64,000 bases of DNA from Fonsecaea monophora (GCF_001642475.1 NW_019173939.1:434001-498000); one strand, 5' to 3'; counted from the first letter of the stretch, positions 42,159 to 55,491 are shown. The notes: generated by a model from the letters alone, not told the origin. Program-made: numbers and translations.

Positions 42159-44521
42159 ATGCCAAGCTCACGATATGCCAAGTTCAATCCTTTCGGGGGC
42201 TCTCAGCTGACGGACAGCCCGATCTCCGAAGAGCCTCTACAATTTTCCAACATCATTCCAGATTCTGCGTTTTCCCCTCTGCCGGGAAGCTCGCCCAGCG
42301 ACCATGATGCGGACAGACACTCAAAGAAGGAATGGGCCACAGTTGGTGATCGACACATTTCGAGCAAGTCGACGAATGATATCGCTTATGGCGCTCTTGA
42401 CGGAAGTCGACCCCCGAGTAAGGCGGATTTGGATTTGTGTGATGCGGAAAGGCTGACACAGTTACAGGACGTCGGAGAACAAGCAACTCATTATACAGAG
42501 TTGCCTCTTCTATCCGCGACTATGCTGTCTCTCATTTCAGCGTCCCAGCGATAGCAGCACCGTGGGAGCATGGACTGCCCGAGAAATATGGCTCGGGCTT
42601 ACCCCCTTCCAACACAGTCCGCTATTTCGACTATCGACGACAACGGCGGCGACTGTTTATGAACAGCAGTGTCCAATGGCTCATCACTGCCGGTATTTGC
42701 GCAGCGATGGCAAGTTGTCTCTATGGCTTTTCCACCGTAGTAACTGGTTTGAGCACCGCGCGGAAAGAGATCTTCAACGCCTTGATGACTGGATTGTCAC
42801 TATGCCTGGGTCTGAATCTCGCGTCCTCGTTAGGTGGCTACGCACAGATGATGCGTTGGCGCTTCCTGGCGTCGGGGTATCGCACGCTCCAGGATTTCGA
42901 GCTTCTCTTGAACTGCGATAGTCAGACCCATGTATTCCGCCTGATCTGGGCTGGACGCACCCGTGGGAGGCTTCTACCGAACAAGACGCAGGTTCTTGCC
43001 GCGATCTGGTTACTGATCAATATCGCTGTCCAGATATTCACCGCCTTGTTAGGTTTGACCTACTCGACTGATGTCAGTTCTCGCTTTGTGCACCTGACCT
43101 ATGGAAATGTTAGTATACCGGACCTTTCGTACATCGGCAACTCCCGGACCACGGCTCTTTACGCAGGCAACCATGATACTGTGCAATCTCTCCTTGCAGA
43201 AACAGCTACCGCGAATGAATGGGGCATCACTGGCCAGGACTTCCATGTGTTGACGATTCCCTTCGATGAATACCTGGGCATAGAGCAGTCCATCTACACA
43301 GACGGAAGCCAGTACTGGTATCGCTTCATTGACCGTTCGCCGCTTTCGTTGGGCTTGACTGCCGTGACTCTCCGCACCGTAAACACCACTGCGACGTGCC
43401 AATCGTTTCCCATCACGTACGGTGGCTACGCGGGCTTCCAGACGGACAACGCCTCGATCGCCGCGGACGTGACTTGGGTGGATGGAAACGGGAAAGAACA
43501 CACGTGGAGCATCCCCGATGTATCTACAGGCGCCACAACCTGGATGTCGAATATGACGAGCGACTGCGGCCCTCGATGCATTCAGATCTATGCCCTTCAA
43601 ACTGCGGACAATTCCTCGACGAGTGTTCCGGAGCCGCGGTTCTGGAGCTGTCTATCGACCGTCTCTCATGTGGACAACGCCGATCTGTATCCCACCCCCG
43701 AACATTACCGGATCGCCGACACGGAAGCTCAGGTCCTGGCCGGGGCGATCGGCTGGTCCGGCGTGTTGATGGCAAGCGGCGACAACTCCTCCTCGACCTC
43801 GGAGGAGACCAACCTACAGATGGTGGGGTACCCGGCGTCCAGCCAATGGAGTCCGCCGGGCAACCTGACGGCCGAAGGCATGGCGCTGCTGGTGATGAAG
43901 TTCACGGCGGGGGCCATCGCGGCTATCGACTCCAACGGGCCACGACTCAACGTGACGGGCGTCGGTCCCGCGCCAGCCCAAGTCATCGATGTCGAGTGGC
44001 GCTACGCCGGCTCGATCCTGAGCGGCATCCCCGTAGCGCAGGGCCTGGTGCTCCTCGCGGTCATCCTGCTCGCCGACAAGACCATCATCAAGGACACCAG
44101 CCACCTGAGCATGGCGCGGCTGTTGAGGCCCATTGTCGACAAACTCGGCGACACGGGCTGTCTCTTGACCGGAGACGAGATCGCCGAACGGCTGGGCAAC
44201 ATACGTGTCATCTACGGCGTTCGGGACCCGAGGAATCCCGGACTCGGCGCCAACGGCATCGGCACCGATGACGACGACGACAGGATACGACACCTCGACA
44301 TCATCGAGGAGACCGAAGGTCTCGGATTCAGAAGAAGACGTATGCCCGAGGGGCGGTACGATGGCGTCCATCCTCTGAGAGGAGAAGACGAGAAGGAGCC
44401 GCTCCTGTCCACTGGCCGCGGGGACGAGGCGGACAGATCGGATAGATCTGGCAACGAAGCCCACGCGGGCAACGTCTCCAGATCGAGATCACAGTGGACG
44501 AAACGTAGGATGAGCATTTAG
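42159..44521 (+). CDS. Large fungal membrane protein
   Basis: Exons 42159-42417 and 42468-44521 (50-nt intron, GTAAGG...TTACAG with GCTGAC branch) give 770 aa in one frame. Hydrophobic segments are WLITAGICAAMASCLYGF, ALMTGLSLCLGLNLASSLGG, VLAAIWLLINIAVQIFTALL and, far downstream, GLVLLAVILLAD. Between the third and fourth lies a region of about 400 residues with several N-x-S/T sites and cysteines, probably extracellular. The C-terminal tail is charged and Arg/Ser-rich, probably cytosolic. This arrangement occurs in a fungal-specific family of polytopic proteins without assigned function. The first exon is hydrophilic (MPSSRYAKFNPFGGSQL). Confidence 0.75.
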
Positions 44522-45318
44522 TTGTGGCGAGGCGATGTGAGGTATTTGTCATGATTCCAATGAACGATCCAGCAGGTGATTCCCACCATGTCCATTTTTC
44601 GTGCTGAATTGTATACTACTACACACATAGATACATACATATGTATATACAGATGGAGAATAGCTGGACAACAGCTCGACGGATGTACATATGTACCGTC
44701 TTACAGTGTATACATATAGGCGAGGAGAGATAGAGAGAGGCAGATATATATACATTTTATGCAAATCTATGATCGACCGACTCTGAACCCAATCTACACA
44801 GATTACCCAGGTGCCTTTGTAACAGCGCAGTCAAATTTTCAGGATTCGCATTCACATTTTGTGGCGTGCTTGTTGGTGCAATCTGGTCATCCTGGGGGTA
44901 CGAACGTAGGTCCTGTACCTGGCAACCTAGGTAAATAGGATAGAATATACCATACCGCGTACCGGGTACAGATTCTAGAATCTATATATCATGTATGAAT
45001 ATAGCGTGTACTGTATCTACAGTAGGTGTCTCGTATAGTATATCTCATGATCTTTGTCTTTCTTTGGTTCCGGGAATATCGTGGCGTGGTTCGGCGAATA
45101 TGCGTTCATCAAGGACCGGATTCTCCTGTTTTGCCATCAATGTGAGGTGGAGAGGCATAGTCGCGCGGTTCCTCCTTGACGGGCAAGCACGTAGTAGGGG
45201 TCTCCCTCTCCCTTGCGAGAGTATACCAAGGAAACCCAACTCTGGCTGTCTCCATGGCTTGCTCAAATTTATTTCATCACTGCGGCGGGCAAGACTCGAG
45301 ATGTGTTCCGAACGTTGA
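44522..45318. other. Intergenic, TA-rich
   Basis: Convergent 3' region with TATATA-type simple sequence around 44630-44760 and 44980. No gene seen. Confidence 0.55.
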
Positions 45319-46652
45319 TCACAGCTTCGGGCCATTGGGCTTCTTCTCGTATGGCCCGCCTATCATCTTCCTCCAAGTGTCATCGATGCTCTGTTTCTCC
45401 ACCAGGCTCTTCTTCTTCCAGGTTCGGTTGTGCTCTTCCTCGTCCTCACGCCAGATCTTCATCTCGTGTCCGATCCAGTCGCATGCGGACTCCGCCGTCC
45501 GGTCTACTGCCTCCATGGCGATGAGATGGCCAAGGTCTTCGAAGAGCACACTCCGGACTCTTCCTGCGGGTACGCCTCCGCTGCCTCCAACGCCGACACC
45601 CGTATGATCCATTTTTGCCTTGCAGGCGTCGGGCGTGCCGACGTCGGATTTCCCACCAAAGACGTAGAGCACGGACGGCCGGAGTTCTTCGAGGCGGAAG
45701 AACGTCTGGGGCCCCTCGGCGCGATAGAAAGGATAGATTGCTGGCAAAGCAGGGTTCAGGTCTGGGTGAGTTTTCCGATTTACGGGGCGGCCGTTGTATC
45801 CGTATCCCTCGAAATTCGGCCGAAGGAAAGTGAAGACTTCGTGGGAGACCGGGGTTGTTAATGTTACCTTGGGCGACCCGTCATTATTCTTTGAGCCGTC
45901 CGGTCGAAGCAAAGTTGGCATGTCTCTCAGTCCGTATTTCACCCATCGATCTAGTACGCGAGGATCCCAGGCTTGATAAAACTTGCTCTTTTTGAATGAC
46001 TTTGCAGCTTCTTCGCGCGAAGGCCAGACATCACGGCGGAATGTGGACAAACGTGCCGGGTTAGGACCCGCTGTTGGAGCGACAGACGAATAAACTTGGA
46101 TTACAGGATCGATGAGGACTAGAGTGGTGAGAAGACGGGGGTGATGGTACGCAAGATTCACTCTATAAAAAAAGTCAGCGCAAGTAGACCCGAGACGTCA
46201 GAGCTCGAGCCATACAAGTGATTCCCGCCCATTGAATGGCCGATACCTATGATCGGCCGCGGCATCTGGTCTCGCTTCAGATTGATCATGTGTAGTAGAT
46301 CTCTGGGGTGATCATTCCAGGCAGGGTCATTCCCAAGCAGTTGTTCGTTCAGAACGCTGCTGCGACCCTGCTGTGCAACATCGGCAATCCATATGCTCCT
46401 TATACGAAAGCCATGTCTTTTTGACTGAGCATGTATATCATCCCATAGTGGCTCGTACAGCTCTTTGGGGAACCCATTTGCATGTGCGCCGATGATCGTG
46501 ACATCTCCAGGCTGCGGGTTCGGATTGTCTTTCGGTATATATTGTTTCACCGCCAGATGCAACACATCTTCCTGAGCGCCAGCCGTAGCTCGGGGATACT
46601 CTCGAATATGCTGACAGGGAATCGTGTGCTCGACGATGTGGAAGGACGACAT
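45319..46652 (-). CDS. Alpha/beta hydrolase, possibly peroxisomal
   Basis: Exons 46652-46216 and 46162-45319 (53-nt intron, GTATGG...TATAG) give 426 aa. The N-terminal half shows the alpha/beta-hydrolase order: strand VTIIGAHANGFPKELYEP (oxyanion region), then the nucleophile elbow GIGHSMGG with the catalytic Ser, then NLAYHHPRLLTTLVLIDPV. The C-terminal half carries LYVFGGKSDVGTP and FEDLGHLIAMEAVD, the likely Asp and His of the triad. The protein ends in PKL, a relaxed match to a PTS1 peroxisomal signal. The pattern resembles fungal peroxisomal hydrolases of the Akt2/Aft2 type, but no biosynthetic cluster lies here, so substrate and pathway are open. Confidence 0.8.
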
Positions 46653-47308
46653 TTTCAGGAAATGGGTCTGTATTCCTTCGGGATCCCGATGGCAGTTCTA
46701 TGTTGACATGAAGATATGTTTAGCCATTAAGATGAATTTCATCCAGTGACGGTGCTAGACTGAGATGTGCGGCATCCCGTCGACCATGAGGTCCATGTGG
46801 CGCCGCACCATTGCGATTGGAAAACTTGCCGAGGTTCTGGCTACATCTCGGGCCGGAACCACTAAACGCGAGGATAGAGTCAACCTGTCCCAGATCCGTC
46901 CGGAAAGTGTAGGTTCTCGTCAGTAATCATGAAGTGGTCTTGAGATCTGTACATATCAGTACTTGTAGGGGTTTTATCCCCGTTGGCGAGGTGAGCAAAG
47001 AGTAAGACGAGAATGGAGAGAGGTACGGCAAGGCTTCTAGCCACTCTGCCACTCTGACGTGCACGTGATGGGGCGCGTCTAATTTATTTCCGTCTGACCG
47101 CCAATCAAGAGACGCGCTTCGAGAAAGCGCGTCAAAGTGCGCGAAGAAAGATGGCGAACGTGGTACGAGACAACAACCGCCACATTCTCGCAGTTTCACT
47201 CACGAAATAATGCGACTATCTTTGATTCACGAGAACGCCACCCTATGAACGGCTGTGCTGTTGTGTTTTCGTAGATTTGTTGGCACTCCCACATCTGCTA
47301 TCGCCAAC
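46653..47308. other. Intergenic, divergent promoters
   Basis: 656 bp between the hydrolase (reverse) and BRCT gene (forward). A short palindromic GCGTC/GACGC-rich patch lies at 47070-47130. No coding sequence is supported. Confidence 0.5.
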
Positions 47309-49906
47309 ATGGACAACGATCGGCCTGGGGGAGCAGACACTAAGCTGGGTCTATTCGCCCAGTGCAGCATTGCGATCGTTCGCTCTGCTACCCTTCCAGA
47401 GAAAGATGCCGAATCCGTATGTGCTATACCGCAGTCCAACGTTTCGAGCAACGTCGACTGACCAAAGTAGTTGGCTTCCGCCCTAAGACTGCACCACGGC
47501 AAGGTTGTGATTGACCAGTATCCCGAACATCGCCTGGACCTACGAGACATTACCCATGTCATCTCTACCACCTCCGACTTTCCCGACTATAACTCCTGCG
47601 TCGATGCTCTGATTCCTGTCGTCAAGCCCACCTGGTTTGAACACTCACTCGCGAAAAGTAAACTCCTCAACCCACGTCAATATTGCGCCGATCCTCGTTA
47701 CTTCATGTCCGATGTGGTGGCATGTGTTGGCGACTTGCCGCAGGGCGATGCCGATGCGATAGCTGGCGGAATATTGGCTATGGGGGGATTGTTCTCTTCG
47801 AGACTCACAAGCCAAATAACTCACATAATTGCCCTGTCAATGGATTCGGAATCTGTCGCAATCGCTACAAAGAAGCAGCTTGCCGTCAAAGTTGTCTTAC
47901 CCCACTGGGTGGATGATTGTTTGAAACTAGGAAGAAAGATTGATGAACAACCTTATCAATTTCCAAATCCAGAAATCCTGGAACCGGCTGGTGGCAGGAT
48001 CCCTGTTGCAAAGCGGAAGAATCAAGTGAATGGAGCTGCACACCCTGACCCTATACAATTGAAACAAGATCCTAACCCACCGCGGAAGCTACAAAATGTC
48101 TTCAAGAAGAAAGCCATCATGCTGGCGACTGATTTGGGCATTGGCAGATATCTTCGTGAGACTCTGGAGGGGCTCGTAACTGCTGGAGGAGGGACGGTCA
48201 CAAGATCCGTGTCCAAGGCCGATATGTATATCTGCAAGTATCGGGAAGGGACAGATTACAAGATCGCCTCGAAGGCAGGAAAAGATGTTGGGAACCTGTC
48301 CTGGCTCTACTTCTTGATACAGACTGACCAGTGGACATCGCCGACGCGCCGCATGTTACACTATCCCGTTGCCAGAGAAGGCCTCCCAGGTTTTCCCGGG
48401 CTGGTCATCAGTCTCTCAAACTATAGTGGGGAAGCGAGAACGTATCTTGAAAACCTCATCATCGCCACTGGTGCTAAATGCACCAAAACCCTCAAGCAGG
48501 ACAATACACATCTTATCACCGCCCACGACCAGAGTGAGAAGTGCGCAGCTGCAAAAGAATGGGGGGTTCACATTGTCAACCACCTCTGGTTGGAAGAGAG
48601 CTATGCACGATGGAAGATGCAAAGTGTGACCGACAGGCGATACACCCACTTTCCCCAGCGTACAAACCTGAGCGATGTCGTCGGCTACACTCAACTGGAC
48701 CGCAACGTCCTCGAAGAACATTTCTTCTCTGACATCGACACCGAGATGACGGATGTCGCCGATAACAAGCCAATAGAGAACGGAGCAGGTGAGGTCCACC
48801 AGCCATCGTCGGTTAGGAGGACCAAGGACGAACAAGCCGCCAAATCGGCCTCCGGTGGTCCCAAGCAGAAACCCCAAACCCCAGTGACCCCCAGATTCAT
48901 CGCATCTGGGAAAGAGAACATTACACCCCCAACAACACACAGCCGCAAGTCCAAAGAAGTTGCAGTGTCTCGTTTGCAAGTGCAAGCCGAGGACATTCTC
49001 CTTTTCAACAAGGAGACCAAACGAAAGGGTGGGGTCCTCTATGGCGGGCGACGCAAATCAGATCCAGATCGTGTCCAACTGGGTCGGAAAAGGTCGATGG
49101 AGGAAGTGGATGATGCCGACACGTCAGATGACAGCGATGCGAAAAAGATCAAACGTGAAGATGCACCTACAATTCGACTTGTGGTTTCTGGGTACAAGAA
49201 ATGGCTCAATAATAGCAAAGGCGAAGATCGTGATAAGGTAAGTGCATATCTGCATCTATATCCTGTAATCCTTCTGCTAACGGCAATTTAGAAACAACTT
49301 CGCGACTTAGGGATACTCATCACTACCGACGCCAGCAAAGCCACACATCTTGCAGCTCCCAACATTGTACGGACTCAGAAATTTGTGACTGCTCTCGCTT
49401 ACGCACCCTTGGTCATCTCGACGGACTTTATTGATGCGTGTCTCGCTGAGGACAAATTACACAATCCAGAGAAGTTCAAGCTGCGCGACAAAGAAAATGA
49501 AAAGAAGTTTCAACTGTCTCTTGACAAATCTCGACAGCGGGCGAAGAAGAATGCGAACCGACTTCTCCATGGCCGCTCTATCTACTGCATGGAGAATATC
49601 CATGGGGGCTTTGACATATTCAAAACCATTGTGGCAGCCAACGGGGGCCGCTGTATGCTGTGGAAGAATCGCAAAGGAACAAGGGTTCCATCCGGACGAG
49701 CAGACAGCGAGCTGTCTACGGATACCGAAGAGAACCACGACGTATATCTGCTTAGCGACAACGGGAAGGAAAACCACGGCTTGTGGTCACGTTTCAGGGA
49801 GATGGCTGAAGGCAGTCGGAAAGTACCGAAAATAGTGACGTCAGATTGGCTACTGGAAACTGCAATGTCTCAGGAGATACAGCCGACAAAAGTGTACGAG
49901 CTGTAG
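47309..49906 (+). CDS. Rtt107/Brc1-type multi-BRCT protein
   Basis: Exons 47309-47416, 47471-49237 and 49292-49906 (introns 54 nt each) give 829 aa. The N-terminal half reads as four tandem BRCT domains: IVRSATLPEKDAES...DITHVISTTSDFPDY, then DVVACVGDLPQGDADAIAGG with VVLPHWVDDCLKLG, then KKKAIMLATDLGIGRYLRET, then VISLSNYSGEARTYLE with VHIVNHLWLEESYARWK. A charged linker with SANK-like basic stretches follows, and the last exon carries a C-terminal BRCT pair (RLVVSGYKKW..., YCMENIHGGFDIFKTIVAAN, VTSDWLLETAM). This arrangement matches fungal Rtt107 and fission yeast Brc1, scaffolds that bind phosphorylated H2A at stalled forks. A nuclear role in replication-stress tolerance follows from family knowledge. 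Confidence 0.85.
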
Positions 49907-50004
49907 GGCTGCGAAAGATGATGATCCTGTCTGATGAAGCAAATGAAATGACTCTTGCCTTGGAATCATAGCCGGAACGGATTGCTTTGTCTGTTGAATA
50001 CCAT

Positions 50005-50586
50005 TCAGAAGAATTTGACACCTTGCTGATCCTCTGTTCCGAAAACCTGCGCCTTTCCCTTCTTTACCAGTGTGCTGAGGCTCTTCTGCAGCACTTCCGT
50101 ATCCAGGCCATAGAACTCCTGCTTCTCTGTCGTTTCGCCCTGGACCAACTCATAGAGCGTCAAAACCGTGCCTTTCTGACCGGTTTCTTCAACCCAGTTC
50201 ACAATCAGGGTCGCCCATTCCTCGGGTTTCCGCCACCAAATCCAGGCCACCGCCTTCTCGGGCCCACGCCATTCGGCCCTCTCGTCACCGTCCTTGCTGG
50301 CCATATACTCTATCACAGCCTTGGCATCCTTCAGACTCAGACCCTTTTTCAGCCTCGCGTTGTAGAACAGAGGGCTCTGAAGGGTGTCAATGATGGAGAG
50401 CTGGAAAAGACGGTAGTGGCGGCAATAGCGCTGGATGAACTCGGACCATTTTTTCAGTTGAGCTTGCCGGGTTAGGGAGGTGGGCTGCGGGCTGAAGAAA
50501 GGTGGGAAGTTGTAGCTCTTCTTGAACACCGATTCTGGGAGGTCTTCGTGTGATGGCTGTGGCTGTCCAGTTGCAGTATATGCCAT
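50005..50586 (-). CDS. VPS25: ESCRT-II subunit VPS25
   Basis: 193 aa from MAYTATGQPQPSHEDLPESV. The signature of VPS25 is clear: FPPFFSPQPTSLTRQAQLKK near the N-terminus, SPLFYNARLKKGLSL, the WIWWRKPEEWATLI segment, and GTVLTLYELVQGE, ending in GVKFF. VPS25 forms the two arms of ESCRT-II, which recruits ESCRT-III for multivesicular body sorting at endosomes. The frame extends 29 codons upstream to 50673, but that part reads like leader and the Met at 50586 gives the usual length. The gene converges on the BRCT gene with a 98-bp gap. Confidence 0.9.
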   Translation of the reverse strand: MAYTATGQPQPSHEDLPESVFKKSYNFPPFFSPQPTSLTRQAQLKKWSEFIQRYCRHYRLFQLSIIDTLQSPLFYNARLKKGLSLKDAKAVIEYMASKDGDERAEWRGPEKAVAWIWWRKPEEWATLIVNWVEETGQKGTVLTLYELVQGETTEKQEFYGLDTEVLQKSLSTLVKKGKAQVFGTEDQQGVKFF

Positions 50587-51134
50587 TTCGGGGGGTTGGG
50601 GGGTTCTTTGGTACCGGGTGATGATCACCACATTCTCCTTCAGCCCAGAAATGGGTATCTCATTTTGAACCACAAGTAAAGAACGCCGAGTATCATCAAG
50701 GGAATTGTAAGGAGCGTCTTGATATCAGCCTTTACCACAACAAAAGATTAGACTTCTGAATCTCTCAACATCTTTTGTCCTGGTGCCTCACCAATGGCCC
50801 CGCTTGGACAGGGGAGGTCGTCACATTTTACTCCGGAATATGGAACAACAGATTTTCCGCCTTGGCCTCACGCAGCACTTATTACGTGACTACCTCATGC
50901 GGTGCCTCTAGAAAGTCGCGCGGCTCGCCTTTCACTAGCATTCCCGCGTTCCCCAGTCCAAAAAGAACTTGTTCAGTCGCATCGCATCTGGCAACCAATA
51001 TTCAACCACCACCCTCTCCAGCGCGTCGATACATTCTACCACTCCCCTAGATGGGAGCAGAAAGCTTCAAGGCCGCGTGAACACTCTCCCCTGGTCTCCA
51101 CGCCCTCGTCGTCTCGCGCACGCCCCCTTCCATC
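50587..51134. other. Intergenic, divergent promoters
   Basis: 548 bp between the VPS25 start and the PHD-finger gene start. It is pyrimidine-rich near the latter. No other feature. Confidence 0.5.
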
Positions 51135-54100
51135 ATGCCGCGAAAACGAACCAGAGACGAGATGGAGGTCTCAGAAGTTGAAGAGAAGAAGCAAGAACCC
51201 TCTCTCCTCCAGAGGATACGGAATATGTGGGAATTCGCCTCCGTCATGCAGTTCATCTTCTTCTTTGGCAAGGTTCTGAAGATTGACGAGGACTTTGACA
51301 TCGAGGTGCGCCCTCCCCTCCCCCTGTCTATATGGATTGACGGCGACGGATACGCGGCGGAGTGTTTCTGATGCACGGATTCGCTAAATATCGTTCTGTA
51401 GGACTTTGAGAATGAATGTCTGAAGCCAGGTTATTCGGACAAACTTGAAGAGATCGGCCTCACCCTCCTCAAATGGATCTCATCCCATAGGGGTCTAAAG
51501 TCTGACAACCCTGCTCGCCTCGCTTTGCACATCACTAACTCAGATGCAGTTACGATATCTGGGATGAATACACCCGCCGACAGTATCTGGCCAAGGCCCC
51601 TCATCTGAACCCCTACGGTGATGCTGAAGAGCCAAAGCGGTTTCGAGATTTCGACATCTTCACAAAGATCCGAATTCTCCACCAGCTTACGATATGGACG
51701 TTTTGGAATCCCGACCGTATGAGGGAAAAGATGATAGAACATCCGCGCGAAGCTGATCAGACCGAATGGGTAAGTTTCCTCCCGCAGAGCATGTATATCG
51801 CAGATTCTCACACCTCGCCGAACAGCGCATTGAAGAGTTTGGCTACGATCGACATGACCGTCAGTACTACCTCCTCGATGATAATCGATTCTATCGACGG
51901 ACTGAGCCTCCGTTGCCGCGAGCTCCAAAGGCAAAACCCAAAGCAAATTCCAAGAAAGCCATCGCTGCCAGAAGACGTGAGAGCAAGCGGAGAAAGTTGG
52001 AAGCCGAAGCAGCTGCAGCAGCAGAAACCAGCGATGTCGAAGAAGATAATGAGGAGAACACTGAGGCAGAAGGCGTTGAGGAGAAAAAGCTTGAGGCCTG
52101 GGAAGTCGACACCTTTGGTGGTTTCAAGTGGGAATGCCTCTGCATCACTCTTGGTGATTATCAGGAACTCTGCGAATCGTTGAAGAAATCGAAGGATCCC
52201 AACGAAAAGGCTCTACGAGACCGACTGATAGAGGAGGTTGTGCCTATTATTGAAGCCGCCGAGGAGAAACAACGTCGCAAGATAGAGCGCCGTGAGAGGG
52301 AACTAATGTTGATGGAGAGGATGGTCGGCGCCAAGCGATCTAGTCGATTGGCAGACAAGCAAGAACGAGAAAAGAAAGAGGCCGAGCAAGCCGAGGCCGA
52401 AAAGAAGAGACAAGCTGATCTGGCTGCCGCCCGCCGTGAGCAGGAGAGACAAGAGAAGATGGAACAAGAAAGACAGTACCGCATGATGACCCGAGAACAA
52501 CGTATCAAGGATCGTGAGCTTAAGAGACTGCTCAAGGAAGAGGAACTCGCTAGAGACGAGCTCGAGCAGAAGCGTATTGAGGAAGGCGAGGCCAGAGGGT
52601 CTGATCGAGCCCTTAAGCAACGAATGGAGCGGAACAAGAAGGAGCTGGAGGATCTCGAGGCCGAAGAGGACTGGACCTTTGATTGCTCCGGGTGCGGAAA
52701 ATACGGCAAGAACTTTGTAAGTACGACCGTGCAAATATCCTCATGGGCGACTAACCAAGGTCTAGGACGATGGCTCTCACAGTATCTCGTGTGAGAGGTG
52801 CAACGTCTGGCAGCACAGCAAATGTCTGGGCATCTCCGAATCGGCAGCGGAAAAGAAAGACTTCCACTTCGTCTGTAAAGATTGCAGGCGTAAGGAAGAA
52901 GATGCAAAGAGGCCCAAGATTTCCCTTAAGTTCCGTGTTGGCACATCGTCCTCGCCAGTCCCACCAAGTCCAGCCCCTGCCACGTCCAAGTCGGTCGTTG
53001 AAATTCCCACACATTACACTCCTCAGTCACCAGGCCAGGGGAAACTGACAAATGGTCAGCAACGTTCACCTCCAAATCAGATGGCCAGTCCCTCTCCATT
53101 TCCTCAACCCATACAGATGAATGGTCTCCATTTCCAGCAGTACTTGGGCCCTCCACAGCAAATGTCCGGTCAGGCTCATCAGCAGCTGGCATCAACAAAC
53201 CCCCGACAGACCATGCGTCCTATTCACCCTTACCCTCCCGGGATGAGCAATGGCACAGCTAGAAGCCCACCGCTCCAGGGTCAAGGGAACTATTCATTTT
53301 ACAACGGTACTCAACATACCTACCAAAATCCTGCTGGACAAAGACCATTGGCGCCCTCGCCTCTTCCTAAACACCCACCACAAAACTCCGGCCCTCACAT
53401 AGTGTCGAACAGCGGACGCCTCCCTTCCCCTGTGATCAATCGTCCTACAATATCACCTACTCAGGGCAATATGGACGTCGGCCCCGTGGCAGGCATACCA
53501 CAGAAGTCGCTCCAGTTCCCTCAACAAGCCACGAATGGGGTCTTTAGCCCTGCCAATGGAACATCCGTCCAGTTGCAGAGCACTCCCCGCCCATCCTCTC
53601 AACATCAATCCCAACCCGCTCAAACACCGATTTCACGAGCTCCGACCTACGCTCTATCGGGACTTTCGCCTAAGAAGCAACAGACCCCTGGGCCCTTTCA
53701 ACCACTCCCGGCTGGCAGTCCCCAGAACCCGAATCCATCTTCTTCTCCACCCATGTCCGCATCCTTCAGGCCAACGATCTCTCCAGCCGGAACTGCTGGT
53801 ATTACTGCTTCCTCTCCTGGCCAACATCCTGGTGAAAAGCGAATGGTCAGCGGGACACCCGTTCTTCCACCCATTGAGAACCTCCGACCCAGTCCGGAGC
53901 AGTTGAGGAATATGAGTTCTACCGAACCAGTCCCGACACCGAGTAAGCAATCTCAGCCTCCGGCACAGTCTCGCAGCCCGTCCCAGGTCTCAGGTAGTCC
54001 ACCTCAAGGCAAACCTCAAATGGAGATGCAGGCCAAGGTTGAAGATGCTAGAGTTGTTGGTGTGGCAGATTCGATGAGTAACGAGAATGGGTTGAAGACG

Positions 54101-54208
54101 AGGGTGGAAGGAGGTTTGCAAATGAATTCAATTCATCCTTCCCAACAGGTACAGAAGACGGACAATACTTCGGGTACCAGGGACGTTGAGATGCAGGACG
54201 TGAGATGA
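51135..54208 (+). CDS. PHD-finger chromatin protein
   Basis: Five exons (51135-51305, 51402-51499, 51550-51769, 51826-52716, 52766-54208; introns 96, 50, 56, 49 nt) give 940 aa. The N-terminus (LQRIRNMWEFASVMQFIFFF, DFENECLKPGYSDKLEEIGL, YDIWDEYTRRQYLAKAPHLN, RIEEFGYDRHDRQYYLLDDN) resembles the DDT/WHIM region of chromatin remodeller partners. A long Glu/Arg-rich coiled coil follows. A PHD finger spans the last intron: CSGCGKYGKNF, then CERCNVWQHSKC, then FVCKDC (C4HC3 pattern). The C-terminal 400 residues are Pro/Gln/Ser-rich and disordered. It is likely nuclear and binds histone tails; the exact complex is unknown. Confidence 0.85.
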
Positions 54209-55491
54209 TTGAAGCGTTTGGATGGTGTTTTGGCTCAACACCCTCTTTGCAACTCACAGAGGCACAGTCTTGGGAATCTGGCGGGCATTATACGAGTACT
54301 AAGCAGACTAATTCGTTTGGAAAAGTACGGGTTCTGTCGCTCTCGTCTGGCCAGAAGACCGAAGGCGACTTTATCATATGGTTGGAAGTGCTCCCCAAGA
54401 AGTGAGTGGGTGGACCGACCAGTGTAGCACGCACGAGGTACGCTTGGATGAAATTAGATGAAGACGAGAACTGAACCCAAAAAAAGACACAAAAATGCTA
54501 CTTGCCATGCTGTCCCTCTTTGCTTTGCAGTGCTGCCTGTGTCTGTTACCGAGCTTTAATGAGATTATATAAAAGAACGAAAATGAATGCCCCGCGGCGC
54601 GGGTGTCCGTACATGATATTTCATGTCATGTTATGATTTGCTCCATTATGTAATGTATCGTTGTGATATGTTGTGTTCTTCTTTCTCCGCCGTGGTTTTT
54701 TACGAGAAGGAACCTATGTAGGTAGGTAGGTAGGTAGGTAGGTGAGTACATACATGGAAGTACAAGTCAAGTATGAATAAGGACGAGTACGAGTACGAGT
54801 GCACAAAGGACTTGCATATATATATATATACATATACATACATATATACATATATGCATATACAAAGTTACCGTTTACCTGGGTATGGATATACCAGGGA
54901 ACGTCATGCACGGCACTGTAGCACCCTCGGGCCTTTTATGGAGGTCAGTTGGGTCGTGAGAGGAGGCTGTGGATAAGGGAAGGGGGAATTAGTAGGTAAG
55001 GAAGTAAGGATAATCAACTAAATTACCCCTTTGACACTATGCCAGGAAAAAGGCATCCCAGAGGTGTCTACCTATCTATCTATCCCTCTATCTATCCAGC
55101 CAGACAGGAAGCCTTTGCTGAGAGCCCTGCTGAGAGTACTACTAGGAGTACTGCTGGGAGGGCAGCCCGAGAGATCTCGTATGTAACTCGTACCAAAGCG
55201 TGAGGGAAAAGGCCACACCACGGCGTCTCTGCTTCATGTTCACATGCAGAAAATATGCGTCGTTACCATTGTCACTGTCATCATCCCAACCACCACCACT
55301 CCGCATTGTGCAATACACTTCGAAGCCGGGAATTGATTTGGAATGAACCTGTCCAGCACAGCACCACACCACTTCATCCGCGTAGTTCGTCACGTCCAGT
55401 GCTGTGCAACCCAATCCAAGCTAGCTCCCGGTAATACCGGCATTGGGAAACGTCTCGATAGAAGCAAGGGAAAAAGCGTGGGTTGCCACGC
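54209..55491. other. Intergenic with simple repeats
   Basis: Contains a GGTA microsatellite (54718-54743), a TA/CATA-rich stretch (about 54817-54862), GAGTAC repeats (54784-54800) and a CTAT repeat near 55067-55098. No gene supported. Confidence 0.6.
54718..54743. repeat. GGTA microsatellite
   Basis: About six copies of the tetranucleotide GGTA in tandem, without interruption. Confidence 0.95.

Noticed and set aside
43396..44271. 291-codon frame inside the membrane-protein gene
   Set aside because: It is a GC-rich shadow of the second exon and has Arg/His-rich, non-protein-like composition.
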